Source of the DNA: Arthrobacter sp. OV608 | GTDB taxonomy: Bacteria; Actinomycetota; Actinomycetes; Actinomycetales; Micrococcaceae | DNA length: 64,000 nt | NCBI GenBank assembly: GCA_900110595.1 | Contig: FOEZ01000001.1 | Span: forward strand, 529,766-593,765 | Reading direction: 5' to 3' | In this document: piece after piece, positions 45,860-54,130 of the stretch | Position numbering within the stretch: the stretch's first letter is position 1 | Layout of the letters: every line of letters begins with the position of its first letter | Made by a program: the position numbers and the translations under genes | Notes under the pieces: model-generated | The model's input: the letters and a program-made list of their open reading frames with translations, nothing else | What the model was told of the DNA's origin: nothing | The model's database searches: none

Positions 45860-46300
45860 ATGGGCTTCACCGAGATCTTTGTTGCCGACCACGCAAGCGC
45901 GCTGAAGCGCGCCGGAGTGCTGGACCAGGGCAGCGGCCAGCCGGCCGCGCACGCTGTGCGCATCCCCGAAATCAGCGACTTCGAAATTGAGCAGCTTGGT
46001 GATCTCGCCGGCACCGCCGTGCATGCCGGCGGCGCCGACTACGAGCTGACCATGGTGGACGTAGCCAGCGACTCGCTCCTTGCTGTACCCCCGGCCATGG
46101 TCCGTGCCCTCGCCGACCTTCTGACCTACGAGATCGAAGGGGAAGGCAACGTCCTGGATGACGTCGCCGAACAGTGGGCTGCCCAGGAGGACATGCCGTT
46201 CGATTCCGCCCAGGCCCGGACCTACGTCCGGCAACTGGCGGAACTCGCCGGCGGAATCGACGACTCTGAGCGCAGCGGACTGTACGTCTGGACCTCATGA
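45860..46300 (+). CDS. Small acidic protein of unknown function
   Basis: I do not recognise the family. The 146-residue protein is soluble, without signal peptide, membrane helix or cysteine. It begins MGFTEIFVADHASALKRAG and has a helical middle (PAMVRALADLLTYEIEGEGN) and a C-terminal helix before GLYVWTS. Composition is acidic. The ATG at 45860 has GAGG ten bases upstream; a TTG 13 codons earlier is also in frame. It lies alone between the VOC gene and the rpsP promoter, and nothing in the neighbourhood indicates a role. Confidence 0.6.
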   Translation: MGFTEIFVADHASALKRAGVLDQGSGQPAAHAVRIPEISDFEIEQLGDLAGTAVHAGGADYELTMVDVASDSLLAVPPAMVRALADLLTYEIEGEGNVLDDVAEQWAAQEDMPFDSAQARTYVRQLAELAGGIDDSERSGLYVWTS

Positions 46301-46334
46301 GCAACATGCCCGCGGGCGCGGGCAGGGTGTCAAG

Positions 46335-46363
46335 TCGAAATCCGGGCGCTCATCTGGCACAAT
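46335..46363 (+). promoter_or_regulatory. Candidate promoter of the rpsP operon
   Basis: TCGAAA-N17-CACAAT. It would give an untranslated leader of about 125 bases before rpsP. Confidence 0.45.
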
Positions 46364-46495
46364 GAACAGGTACTCGATCTGCGTGGCCCCTCTCTCCGCG
46401 TCCGGATCCTGTCCTTCGAGCCCGCAAGTACGGCCCGCCCCACGGGTGCAGAACGCCGGGTTCACCCCCTTTCTGAAACAGGAGTGACCACAAAA

Positions 46496-46912
46496 GTGGC
46501 CGTAAAGATTCGCCTTAAGCGCTTTGGCAAAATGCGCGCACCGTACTACCGCATCGTCGTCGCAGACTCACGCACCAAGCGTGACGGCCGCGCCATCGAG
46601 GAAATCGGCAAGTACCACCCCACCGAAGAGCCCTCATACATCGAGGTTAACTCCGAGCGTGCACAGTACTGGCTGTCCGTCGGCGCCCAGCCGTCCGAGC
46701 AGGTTGCCGCCATCCTGAAGATCACCGGTGACTGGCAGAAGTTCAAGGGCCTGCCGGGCCAGGAAGGCACCCTCAAGACCAAGTCTGAGAAAGTCGCCTT
46801 CGTTGCTCCCGAAAAAGGTTCTGTGATCATCCCGGAAGCCATCACCAAGAAGGCATCCAAGTCTGAGGCAGCCGAGGCACCGGCCGAGGCAGAGACCACC
46901 GAGGCTGAGTAA
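46496..46912 (+). CDS. rpsP: 30S ribosomal protein S16
   Basis: A small-subunit protein needed for early 30S assembly. The N-terminus [19 protein letters not shown] is the S16 signature, followed by [18 protein letters not shown]. The GTG at 46496 is chosen because it yields exactly this N-terminus; the GTG at 46484 lies inside the AGGAG sequence and adds four non-conserved residues. The 138-residue length exceeds the ~80-90 core owing to an Ala/Glu/Lys-rich C-terminal tail ([15 protein letters not shown]) common in actinobacteria. khpA follows after a single base. Confidence 0.96.
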   Translation: MAVKIRLKRFGKMRAPYYRIVVADSRTKRDGRAIEEIGKYHPTEEPSYIEVNSERAQYWLSVGAQPSEQVAAILKITGDWQKFKGLPGQEGTLKTKSEKVAFVAPEKGSVIIPEAITKKASKSEAAEAPAEAETTEAE

Positions 46913-46913
46913 A

Positions 46914-47156
46914 TTGCTGGCAGAAGCGCTGGAACACCTGGTCCGGGGAATCGTTGATTCCCCGGATGACGTCAAGGTCAGCTCCAAGAGCAACCGCCGC
47001 GGGGATACCCTCGAGGTGCGCGTTCACCAGGACGACCTCGGAAGGGTGATCGGCCGCCAGGGCCGCACGGCACGCGCACTGCGCACCGTTGTGGCAGCCC
47101 TGGCCGGCGGCGAACCGGTAAGGGTCGACGTCGTCGACACTGACCGCCGCCGCTGA
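46914..47156 (+). CDS. khpA: RNA-binding KH-domain protein KhpA
   Basis: An 80-residue single KH domain with the GXXG loop in GRVIGRQGRTARALR (~42-56), the site of RNA contact. In Gram-positives it pairs with KhpB to bind mRNAs and affect cell elongation. The TTG start gives MLAEALEHLVRGIVDSPDDV, the conserved N-terminus. It is always found between rpsP and rimM/trmD. A perfect 16-base-pair hairpin follows 24 bases after its stop and may separate it from rimM. Confidence 0.92.
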   Translation: MLAEALEHLVRGIVDSPDDVKVSSKSNRRGDTLEVRVHQDDLGRVIGRQGRTARALRTVVAALAGGEPVRVDVVDTDRRR

Positions 47157-47179
47157 GCGCTCGGCAACATCAGCTTTTG

Positions 47180-47214
47180 CTCCGGCCCCTCCACCCACGG
47201 TGGAGGGGCCGGAG
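47180..47214 (+). terminator. Hairpin between khpA and rimM
   Basis: A perfect 16-base stem (47180-47195 with 47199-47214) with a three-base loop, followed by TGCTTTC. It lies inside the conserved rpsP-khpA-rimM-trmD order, so it may attenuate read-through. A 14-base tandem repeat (CTTTCACCGGCACC, 47217-47244) follows. Confidence 0.65.
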
Positions 47215-47288
47215 TGCTTTCACCGGCACCCTTTCACCGGCACCCCCGCCGAACCACACGGAACAGACACATCGGAACAGAGGAACAC

Positions 47289-47834
47289 ATGCAGCTGCAG
47301 GTGGCACGAATCGGCAAACCCCACGGCATCCGGGGGGAAGTAACCGTCCAGGTCCTGACCGACGCCCCTGAGGACCGGTTTGTTCCGGGAACCGCATTTG
47401 TGGTCGAACCGGCCTCTGCCGGACCGCTGACCGTCAGCAGCGCCCGCTGGAACAAGGACATCCTGCTGCTGGGGTTCGAGGAAATTGGAACCCGCAATGA
47501 AGCGGAAACCCTCCGCGGTGCCAAACTCTTCATTGAAACCGAGGAACTGGACGAAGACGACGACGACGGCTGGTACGAGCACGAGCTGGTAGGACTCGAA
47601 GCCCGGGTGGGATCCCAGGTGGTGGGCAAGGTCGCCGCGCTCAACACCATGCCGGTCCAGGACCTGCTGGTGGTCACCACGCCAGGCGGGGAAGAGATCC
47701 TCATACCTTTCGTTGAGCAGATCGTGCCGGAGGTCAACATCGAGGAAGGATTCGTCCTCCTCACCCCGCCAGACGGACTGTTCGAGCTGAACGTGGACCA
47801 GGACGCCGGAACCGGTCCGGAAAGCAACGCCTAA
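47289..47834 (+). CDS. rimM: Ribosome maturation factor RimM
   Basis: Binds S19 and assists 30S head assembly and 16S processing. The N-terminal barrel starts MQLQVARIGKPHGIRGEVTV (the GKPHGIRGEV block is diagnostic), and the PRC-barrel C-terminal domain starts at about WYEHELVGLEARV with DLLVVTTPGGEEILIPF. The ATG at 47289 has AGAGGAA upstream; the long in-frame extension before it crosses a repeat region and is not conserved. At 181 residues it matches the family. trmD begins immediately after its stop codon. Confidence 0.95.
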   Translation: MQLQVARIGKPHGIRGEVTVQVLTDAPEDRFVPGTAFVVEPASAGPLTVSSARWNKDILLLGFEEIGTRNEAETLRGAKLFIETEELDEDDDDGWYEHELVGLEARVGSQVVGKVAALNTMPVQDLLVVTTPGGEEILIPFVEQIVPEVNIEEGFVLLTPPDGLFELNVDQDAGTGPESNA

Positions 47835-48647
47835 ATGCGGATCGACGTTGTCAGTATTTTTCCCGAGTACCTCGCGCCCCTTGAACTCTCCCTGATCGGC
47901 AAGGCCCGCCAGGACGGGATCCTGGACCTTCACGTCCACGATCTCCGGGCCTTCACCACCGACAGGCACCGGACTGTGGATGACACCCCCTACGGCGGTG
48001 GCGCGGGCATGGTGATGAAGGCTGAGCCCTGGGCCCAGGCATTGTCGTCAATCGCAGAGGGGCGCCCGGCAGGTTTGGACAAGCCTGTCCTGATCGTCCC
48101 GTCGCCCGCGGGGGAGCGGTTCACACAGGCCCTCGCCTACGAACTGGCCGAAGAGGAGCACCTCGTATTTGCCTGCGGACGCTATGAGGGCATCGACGAG
48201 CGGGTCATCGAGTGGTCGAATGAACACTTCACCGTGCGTCCCGTCAGCCTTGGCGATTACGTCCTGAACGGCGGTGAAGTGGCTGTCCTGGCCATGGTGG
48301 AGGCCATCGGCAGGCTCCTGCCCGGTGTTGTGGGAAACCCGGAGTCGCTGGTGGAGGAGTCACACTCCGACGGGTTGCTGGAGTACCCGGTCTACACCAA
48401 GCCATCTGTCTGGCGCGAGCGGGAAGTGCCCCCGGTCCTGCTCAGCGGCAACCATGGAAAGATCGCCCAGTGGCGCAGGCACGAACAGTTCCGCCGGACG
48501 GCGGAACGCCGCCCCGACCTGCTCGAAACGTTTGACGCCGGCAAGCTGCCCCGTGCCGACCGCGCCGCCCTGCAGGACCTGGGATACGACGTCGTGGACG
48601 GCCGCCTGCGGCGCCGCCCCGCCGGGCCTGACGGACACCAGGACTGA
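47835..48647 (+). CDS. trmD: tRNA (guanine(37)-N(1))-methyltransferase
   Basis: Methylates G37 next to the anticodon, preventing frameshifting. A SPOUT-class enzyme: the trefoil-knot cofactor site is [20 protein letters not shown] (~138-157), preceded by [11 protein letters not shown], and the linker [15 protein letters not shown] is diagnostic. The ATG adjoins the rimM stop with no gap. The family length is ~240-270 and the protein has 270. The rplS gene follows ~260 bases later behind its own promoter candidate. Confidence 0.96.
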   Translation: MRIDVVSIFPEYLAPLELSLIGKARQDGILDLHVHDLRAFTTDRHRTVDDTPYGGGAGMVMKAEPWAQALSSIAEGRPAGLDKPVLIVPSPAGERFTQALAYELAEEEHLVFACGRYEGIDERVIEWSNEHFTVRPVSLGDYVLNGGEVAVLAMVEAIGRLLPGVVGNPESLVEESHSDGLLEYPVYTKPSVWREREVPPVLLSGNHGKIAQWRRHEQFRRTAERRPDLLETFDAGKLPRADRAALQDLGYDVVDGRLRRRPAGPDGHQD

Positions 48648-48682
48648 CCGGGCCCGCATTCTTCGGGCCGCGGATTCCGGGA

Positions 48683-48712
48683 TTGGCTGTCCGTCGCGGA
48701 CTGTGGCAAAAT
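48683..48712 (+). promoter_or_regulatory. Candidate rplS promoter
   Basis: TTGGCT-N18-CAAAAT, located after trmD and giving a leader of about 190 bases before rplS. Confidence 0.4.
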
Positions 48713-48775
48713 TAGTCCTTGTGTCTGCTGGGTCCGCACCTGCCACAGGGGGAGCGCAACCAACAGCTAAGACAA

Positions 48776-48804
48776 CCGGCCACATCAATCAGTGAAGTGG
48801 CCGG
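48776..48804 (+). promoter_or_regulatory. Hairpin in the rplS leader
   Basis: CCGGCCAC (48776-48783) pairs with GTGGCCGG (48797-48804) around a 13-base loop in the ~190-base rplS leader. A role in L19 autoregulation is possible but only inferred; there is no T tract. Confidence 0.35.
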
Positions 48805-48907
48805 ACTACTAAACTTTCGGCAGCAATCTCCGGTGCGCCACCAGCGTCCGGGCTTGACTGCCGTGACCCAAAGTGAATGACCTGTGGCGTTCACCAGGAG
48901 TGCACTC

Positions 48908-49267
48908 ATGCATATTCTCGATTCCGTAGATGCAGCCTCGCTGCGCACCGATGTTCCCGCGTTCCGCGCAGGTGACACCCTCAAGGTTCACGTGAACATC
49001 ATCGAAGGCAAGAACACCCGTGTCCAGGTATTCCAGGGCTTTGTCCTGGGCCGCCAGGGCGAGGGCGTCCGCGAGACCTTCACCGTCCGTAAGGTTTCCT
49101 TCGGCGTCGGCGTGGAGCGTACCTTCCCGGTACACTCCCCGATCATCGAAAAGATCGAGGTCGTTACCAAGGGTGACGTCCGCCGCGCCAAGCTTTACTA
49201 CATGCGTGCACTGCGTGGTAAGGCTGCGAAGATCAAGGAAAAGCGCGACTTCAGCACCGCCAAGTAA
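48908..49267 (+). CDS. rplS: 50S ribosomal protein L19
   Basis: A 119-residue protein at the 30S-50S interface. Family blocks are [35 protein letters not shown], the conserved [18 protein letters not shown] and the C-terminal [21 protein letters not shown]. The ATG with CCAGGAG upstream ([11 protein letters not shown]) is chosen over an in-frame start eight codons earlier. The C-terminal KIKEKRDFS is the usual L19 tail. It has an unusually long leader and is followed by the signal peptidase genes. Confidence 0.96.
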   Translation: MHILDSVDAASLRTDVPAFRAGDTLKVHVNIIEGKNTRVQVFQGFVLGRQGEGVRETFTVRKVSFGVGVERTFPVHSPIIEKIEVVTKGDVRRAKLYYMRALRGKAAKIKEKRDFSTAK

Positions 49268-49351
49268 GTCCTTCCCGGACCTACCCAGGCAGGGCCGCAG
49301 CCGTAACCGGCCAGCGCCGGAGCCATGCACCAGCGCCCAGGATACGGACTT

Positions 49352-50029
49352 ATGGACCAGACAAAACGCCAGCCCCCCAAAACGGGCTGGCGTTTTGCGT
49401 TCCTCGCCTTTGTGCTGGCCATTGCGGTCGGTGGGCTGGTCCGCTCACTCTGGCTGGATGTCTACTACATTCCGTCCGAGTCCATGGAACCGCTCCTCCA
49501 GGGCGGGGACCGGATCCTTGTCTCGCGCACGGATTTCAACGCCGAGCCGGTCCGGCGCGGGGATATCGTGGTCTTTGACGGCCGGGGAACGTTCTCACCG
49601 CTCAACAGCGGCAAGGGCGCGTTCGTGGACTCCGCAGTGGCAATCACCCAATGGCTTGGCCTCACCGGCAGTGACACCACGTACGTCAAGCGCGTCATCG
49701 GCCTCCCGGGGGACACCGTGGTCTGCTGTGACACCGGCGGGAAAATCACCGTCAACGGCCAGCCATTGGCCGAGCCCTATATCTTTCCCGGTGATCACCC
49801 CAGCACCCAAAAGTTCACCGCAGAAGTGCCGGACGGGCGGCTGTGGCTGTTGGGCGACCACCGGTCCGTGTCCGCCGACTCCCGGAGCCTGCTGGGTGCC
49901 CCCGGCGGGGGGATGGTACCCCTGGACAGGGTTATTGGCAGGCCGGTCCAGATCGTCTGGCCGCTTGATAGATTTGCTGCAGTACCTCGGCCGCCAGCGG
50001 CAGGGCCCATAAAAGAGAACGGACAGTAG
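49352..50029 (+). CDS. lepB: Signal peptidase I (first of two)
   Basis: Cleaves signal peptides of exported proteins at the outer membrane face. One N-terminal membrane helix (WRFAFLAFVLAIAVGGLVRSL), then the catalytic Ser in YIPSESMEPLL (~41-51) and the catalytic Lys in [14 protein letters not shown] (~111-124), followed by GDHRSVSADSR (box E). A CC pair (VVCCDTGGKI) is shared with the next gene. The ATG giving MDQTKRQ has AGGA nine bases upstream. Its first codons overlap a perfect terminator-like hairpin. The next gene begins directly after its stop. Confidence 0.93.
   Translation: MDQTKRQPPKTGWRFAFLAFVLAIAVGGLVRSLWLDVYYIPSESMEPLLQGGDRILVSRTDFNAEPVRRGDIVVFDGRGTFSPLNSGKGAFVDSAVAITQWLGLTGSDTTYVKRVIGLPGDTVVCCDTGGKITVNGQPLAEPYIFPGDHPSTQKFTAEVPDGRLWLLGDHRSVSADSRSLLGAPGGGMVPLDRVIGRPVQIVWPLDRFAAVPRPPAAGPIKENGQ
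49363..49396 (+). terminator. Terminator-like hairpin inside the start of lepB
   Basis: AAAACGCCAGCCC (49363-49375) pairs perfectly with GGGCTGGCGTTTT (49384-49396), and TGCGTT follows. It begins 11 bases after the lepB ATG. It may be the rplS terminator overlapping the coding start, or an attenuator of the signal peptidase genes. Confidence 0.55.
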
Positions 50030-50854
50030 ATGCCCGAGAACCACCCGCGGATCCCCGAGCCGCGTCCGGACGGCGCCCCGGATTCCCCGGCCAGTGCTGC
50101 ACCGGAAGCAGCAGCGGCTCCGGAAGCACCTTCCAGGGCCGCGAGCAGCCGGGCCGAAGCGAGGGCCGCCGACGAAAAGACGGGCGGAAGCCAGGTGCTC
50201 GCCTGGCTGAAGGAAATAGCCACGGTAGTGGTCATCGCCGTGGTGCTCTCCTTCCTGATCAAAACATTCCTGTTCCGGGCCTTCTTCATCCCGTCCGAAT
50301 CCATGGTGAATACGCTGGACGTGGACGACCGGATTTTTGTTAACCTCCTGGTACCGGAACCGTTCTCGCTGAGCCGCGGGGACGTTGTGGTGTTCCGCGA
50401 CACCAAGGGCTGGCTGCCGGCGGCGCCGGAAAAGACCAACGGGCCCTTCACCTGGGTGCAGGACGGCCTGACGTTTGTTGGCCTCCTGCCGGACAACTCC
50501 GAGCAACACCTGGTCAAGAGGGTCATCGGGCTGCCGGGGGACCATGTGGTCTGCTGTGACGCCGGCGGTAAACTGACCATTAACGGAACCGCCATCGACG
50601 AAAAGTACGTCAACACTGCCGAGGTTCCGCAGGTCCGCAACTTCGATGTGACTGTCCCCGAAGGCAAGGTGTGGGTGATGGGTGATAACCGGAACCACTC
50701 CGCCGATTCCCGCGCCCATATGGATGCCGACGGCGGTTTCATCAATATGGCCGACCTTGAAGGCAAAGCTGCTGTCATCGCCTGGCCGCTGAGCAGGATC
50801 ACCACCCTGGACAACTACCCGGACGTGTTCCGGAACGTTCCGGTGGCGCCCTGA
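50030..50854 (+). CDS. lepB: Signal peptidase I (second of two)
   Basis: A 274-residue second signal peptidase. It carries a ~55-residue Pro/Ala/Glu-rich cytoplasmic extension ([20 protein letters not shown] onward), one membrane helix ([21 protein letters not shown]), the catalytic Ser in [13 protein letters not shown] (~85-97) and the catalytic Lys in [14 protein letters not shown], then [11 protein letters not shown]. The ATG is adjacent to the previous stop. Two tandem signal peptidases before rnhB are known from other Micrococcales. How substrates are divided between them is unknown. The [13 protein letters not shown] block is shared with the first copy. Confidence 0.93.
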   Translation: MPENHPRIPEPRPDGAPDSPASAAPEAAAAPEAPSRAASSRAEARAADEKTGGSQVLAWLKEIATVVVIAVVLSFLIKTFLFRAFFIPSESMVNTLDVDDRIFVNLLVPEPFSLSRGDVVVFRDTKGWLPAAPEKTNGPFTWVQDGLTFVGLLPDNSEQHLVKRVIGLPGDHVVCCDAGGKLTINGTAIDEKYVNTAEVPQVRNFDVTVPEGKVWVMGDNRNHSADSRAHMDADGGFINMADLEGKAAVIAWPLSRITTLDNYPDVFRNVPVAP

Positions 50855-50856
50855 CC

Positions 50857-51687
50857 ATGTCCCCGGTAGTCAAGGCCAGCCCCGCCAAGGCCGGCACGGC
50901 CAAGGGGCGGGCCGGTTCCGCCAAAGCGGGCCGTCCCGCCAAAGCTCCCACCCTGCGGCATGAACGGACGTTTAAGGCGCAAGGCGTGCGCCTTATCGCC
51001 GGTGTTGATGAAGTGGGCCGCGGCGCTCTTGCCGGTCCCGTCAGCGTCGGCATCGCCGTGGTCGACGTGGAGCGCCAGCGGCCGCTGGCCGGGGTGCGGG
51101 ACAGTAAGCTGCTCAGCCCGGCGGAACGGGAACGCCTTGACCCGCTGGTCCGCCGGTGGAGTGTGGCATCGGCGGTAGGGCATGCCTCAGCGCAGGAGAT
51201 TGATGCCCTGGGCATTATTGCCGCGCTGCGTCTGGCTGGAACCCGCGCGTGGCAGGAGATTCTCGCGGCGGGTGTTACCCCGGACATGGTGCTCCTGGAC
51301 GGCAGCCACAACTGGCTTTCCCCGGCAGAACAGCTGTCCCTCTTTGACGAGCCCGTGCTTGAAGCCGCCTGTGAGGCCCCCGTGCATACCAAGATCAAAG
51401 CGGACATGCAGTGCCTGAGCGTCGCTGCCGCGAGCGTGATCGCCAAGGTGGAGCGGGACAGGATGATGAAGGAACTCCATTTGGAGTACCCGGACTTCGG
51501 CTGGGACATCAACAAGGGCTATGCCACCGTGCTGCACCGGGACGTCCTCCGTGCGGCGGGTCCAACCCCGTACCACCGTGTAAGCTGGCGCCTGCTCGGC
51601 GGGGAGTTGCTCGACGGGGCGCTGGAGGATACCGGCGGTGACGATGTCCTGGGCGGCGACGCCGGCGGGCCTGCCGCTGAAGACTGA
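50857..51687 (+). CDS. rnhB: Ribonuclease HII
   Basis: Removes ribonucleotides misincorporated in DNA and RNA-DNA hybrids. The catalytic block [20 protein letters not shown] (~48-67) supplies D-E, with the third acidic residue in [11 protein letters not shown] and [15 protein letters not shown], typical of HII. It has an N-terminal Ala/Lys/Gly-rich extension of about 40 residues, low-complexity and possibly DNA-binding, and an acidic Gly-rich tail, making 276 residues against the usual ~200-240. It starts two bases after the second signal peptidase gene. The DUF2469 gene follows, as in mycobacteria. Confidence 0.95.
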   Translation: MSPVVKASPAKAGTAKGRAGSAKAGRPAKAPTLRHERTFKAQGVRLIAGVDEVGRGALAGPVSVGIAVVDVERQRPLAGVRDSKLLSPAERERLDPLVRRWSVASAVGHASAQEIDALGIIAALRLAGTRAWQEILAAGVTPDMVLLDGSHNWLSPAEQLSLFDEPVLEAACEAPVHTKIKADMQCLSVAAASVIAKVERDRMMKELHLEYPDFGWDINKGYATVLHRDVLRAAGPTPYHRVSWRLLGGELLDGALEDTGGDDVLGGDAGGPAAED

Positions 51688-51777
51688 GCCCGTCCGCGGA
51701 CTGGTTCCTGGTGGACTCTGCCGCCCATACGCCCGGCACGGGCTCCGGCGGCGCCGCACATGGTGCAAGATGGAAGC

Positions 51778-52104
51778 ATGAGTGCTGAGGATCTTGAAAA
51801 CTACGAAACCGACATGGAGCTGCAGCTCTACCGTGAATACCGCGACGTCGTCGGACTGTTCAGTTACGTTGTCGAGACCGAACGGCGCTTCTACCTTGCC
51901 AACCATGTGGACCTCCAGGCCCGCAGCGCCGACGGCGAAGTCTACTTCGACCTGACCCTGCAGGACGCCTGGGTGTGGGACGTGTACCGCTCGGCGCGGT
52001 TCGTTAAGAGTGTCCGGGTCCTTACGTTCAAGGACGTCAACGTGGAAGAGCTTCCGCGCAACGAAGAACTCGCACTGCCCAAGGATGTTGACCTGGGTCA
52101 GTAA
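51778..52104 (+). CDS. DUF2469 domain-containing protein
   Basis: A 108-residue protein conserved throughout actinobacteria between rnhB and yraN (Rv2901c in M. tuberculosis). The signature is SAEDLENYETDMELQLYREY at the N-terminus, followed by YRDVVGLFSYVVETERRFYLAN and DAWVWDVYRSARFV. It is acidic, soluble and without a known function. The ATG giving MSAEDLENYETD is the conserved start; the upstream in-frame GTG is rejected. A terminator-like stem-loop with a T-rich tail follows. Confidence 0.9.
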   Translation: MSAEDLENYETDMELQLYREYRDVVGLFSYVVETERRFYLANHVDLQARSADGEVYFDLTLQDAWVWDVYRSARFVKSVRVLTFKDVNVEELPRNEELALPKDVDLGQ

Positions 52105-52114
52105 TACCTGACGG

Positions 52115-52160
52115 GCCGCCGGGGACTTGTCCTGCACAGTCACCCCCCGGCGGCTGTTTT
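52115..52160 (+). terminator. Terminator after the DUF2469 gene
   Basis: GCCGCCGGGG (52115-52124) pairs with CCCCGGCGGC (52145-52154) across a 20-base loop, followed by TGTTTT. This would end the rplS-lepB-rnhB-DUF2469 transcript before yraN. Confidence 0.65.
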
Positions 52161-52184
52161 GTGCACATACGGCACAAGCTCCCT

Positions 52185-52225
52185 TACCTCCGCAACCGCG
52201 CGGCCGCAGGCTGGTTGCGGAGGTA
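52185..52225 (+). promoter_or_regulatory. Hairpin sequestering the yraN ribosome binding site
   Basis: TACCTCCGCAACC (52185-52197) is perfectly complementary to GGTTGCGGAGGTA (52213-52225), with a 15-base loop. The right arm contains the GGAGG ribosome binding site (52219-52223) and ends three bases before the yraN ATG, so the folded form would block translation; the left arm carries the anti-site CCTCC. Confidence 0.7.
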
Positions 52226-52228
52226 GAA

Positions 52229-52585
52229 ATGAAATCAAAAGACCTGTTGGGCCGCCGCGGCGAGGACCTCGCCACGGATTATCTTGAGTCCCTCGGCATG
52301 CTGGTGGTGGAGCGCAACTGGCGCTGCACCGAGGGCGAAATCGACATTGTGGCCCTCGACGGCGATGCCTTGGTGATTGCCGAAGTGAAGACCCGCCGAT
52401 CCCTCGACTACGGCCACCCCTTTGAAGCGGTTGGTCCGGAGAAGCTCGCCCGCCTGCACCGGCTTGGTTCCGCCTGGTGCCGGGACCGGGAGCTGCGAAT
52501 GCCGCTGCGGCGGGTGGATGTCATCGCCGTCCTGGACGACGGCGGCGGCGAACCCGTGGTGGAGCACCTCAAGGGGGTGGGATGA
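52229..52585 (+). CDS. yraN: YraN family protein (UPF0102)
   Basis: A 118-residue endonuclease-like fold protein of the UPF0102 family, found beside comM and dprA. The resolvase/nuclease-type core shows RRGEDLATDYLESLG, then EGEIDIVALDGDALVIAEVKTRRS with the acidic-lysine (D-EVK) pattern near residues 38-55. The biochemical role is unproven. GGAGG lies in the hairpin described upstream, six bases from the ATG. The in-frame extension before this ATG is not conserved. comM starts directly after its stop. Confidence 0.92.
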   Translation: MKSKDLLGRRGEDLATDYLESLGMLVVERNWRCTEGEIDIVALDGDALVIAEVKTRRSLDYGHPFEAVGPEKLARLHRLGSAWCRDRELRMPLRRVDVIAVLDDGGGEPVVEHLKGVG

Positions 52586-54130
52586 ATGGCCCTCGGCAGG
52601 ACCTACTCCATCGCCCTCGTCGGGCTGAACGGCTACATCGTGGAGGTCGAGGCGGACATCGGCCAAACCCTGCCGGCTTTTATTCTTCTCGGGCTGCCGG
52701 ACGCCTCGTTGAATGAAGCAAAGGAGCGCATCCGCTCGGCAGCCAAGAACTCCGGGATCCCGCTAAGCCGCCGGAAGATCACGGCCAACCTCATTCCGGC
52801 CTCATTGCCCAAACGCGGCTCGGGGTTCGACCTGGCAGTCACCATGGCGGTACTGCGGGCGGCGAACGACATCAAGCCAACGGGAAAGACTGTCTTTATC
52901 GCGGAGCTGGGGCTTGACGGCAGGCTGCGCCCGGTCCGCGGCATCCTGCCCGCCGTGATGGCATCGGTCCAGGCGGGCTATTCGGACATCGTGGTGGCGC
53001 ATGCCAACCTGGCGGAGGCGGCCCTGGTTCCCGGCGCCAACGTCAGGGGCTACCACACCCTCGCCCGCCTGGCCCTCGATTTTGGCGCGGACCCGCAGGA
53101 GCTTGCCCTGGATTTTGAACCGGATGACTCGCAGCTTCCAGCCGATGAGGAGGAGGATGACGGCATCTGTCCGGACATGGCTGATGTCTCCGGGCAGGGC
53201 GATGCGAGGCGGGCCCTCGAAGTGGCAGCAGCCGGCGCACACCATCTCCTCCTGATGGGTCCGCCGGGCGCCGGCAAGACCATGCTGGCCGAGCGCCTTC
53301 CCGGGCTGTTGCCGGACCTTGCCGACCACGAGGCCATGGAGGTTACCGCCATCCATTCGCTCTGCGGCCTGCCATCGTCCTCAGCCCGGCTGCTGCGCCG
53401 CCCGCCCTTCGAAAGCCCGCACCACTCGGCCACCGCCGCCGCAATCATCGGCGGCGGCTCAGGCCTGCCCAGGCCCGGCGCCGCCTCCCGTGCCCACCGG
53501 GGCGTTCTCTTCCTGGACGAGGCTCCAGAGTATGAGCGCCGCGTGCTTGATGCACTGCGGCAGCCGTTGGAGAGTGGGGAACTGGTGATTCACCGCTCCG
53601 CCGGCACCGCTGCCTATCCTGCCCGGTTCCAGTTGGTTCTGGCCGCCAACCCCTGCCCCTGCGGCAAGGCTTCAGGCAAGGGCCTGGACTGCACCTGTAC
53701 GCCGATGATGCGGCGGCGGTACCTGGCCCGGATGTCCGGCCCGCTGCTGGACCGGGTGGATATCCAGCTCCAGGTGGACAGGGTCTCCCTGGCAGAGTTC
53801 GGGCAGGGAGGCGCCGAGGAGAATACTGCGTCAGTAGCTGACAGGGTGCGCAATGCCCGCGGGCGGCAGCTTGAACGGCTGCAGCCCTTCGGCCTGGAAA
53901 CAAACGCCCAGGTACCCGGCCGCGTACTGCGGGGAGAACTTCGGCTTCCGGCGGCCTCCACCCGCATCCTTGACCATTCACTGGAACGCGGCGTACTCAC
54001 CGCCCGCGGCTATGACCGGGTTCTTCGCTTGGCCTGGACCATGGCGGACCTGGGACACAGGGAACGGCCGGACGTCAACGATATCGGGCAGGCGCTGGGA
54101 CTGCGGCAGGCTGCGGCGGTGGCCGCATGA
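52586..54130 (+). CDS. comM: ComM/YifB-family Mg-chelatase-like AAA ATPase
   Basis: A 514-residue AAA+ helicase of the ComM family, linked in other bacteria to branch migration during natural transformation. The N-terminal ribosomal-S5-like domain has GLPDASLNEAKERIRSA, LIPASLPKRGSGFDLA and AELGLDGRLRPVRGILPA. The AAA+ core has Walker A LMGPPGAGKTMLAERLPG (~223-240), HHSATAAAIIGGG, Walker B GVLFLDEAPEY and ANPCPCGKA with a Cys pair. The C-terminal domain ends before dprA, which overlaps by four bases (ATGA). The grouping with dprA is typical; transformation ability is not shown by it. Confidence 0.95.
   Translation: MALGRTYSIALVGLNGYIVEVEADIGQTLPAFILLGLPDASLNEAKERIRSAAKNSGIPLSRRKITANLIPASLPKRGSGFDLAVTMAVLRAANDIKPTGKTVFIAELGLDGRLRPVRGILPAVMASVQAGYSDIVVAHANLAEAALVPGANVRGYHTLARLALDFGADPQELALDFEPDDSQLPADEEEDDGICPDMADVSGQGDARRALEVAAAGAHHLLLMGPPGAGKTMLAERLPGLLPDLADHEAMEVTAIHSLCGLPSSSARLLRRPPFESPHHSATAAAIIGGGSGLPRPGAASRAHRGVLFLDEAPEYERRVLDALRQPLESGELVIHRSAGTAAYPARFQLVLAANPCPCGKASGKGLDCTCTPMMRRRYLARMSGPLLDRVDIQLQVDRVSLAEFGQGGAEENTASVADRVRNARGRQLERLQPFGLETNAQVPGRVLRGELRLPAASTRILDHSLERGVLTARGYDRVLRLAWTMADLGHRERPDVNDIGQALGLRQAAAVAA

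Noticed and set aside
46484-46912. Earlier GTG start for rpsP
   Set aside because: The GTG at 46484 lies within the AGGAG ribosome binding site and adds residues absent from S16 proteins.
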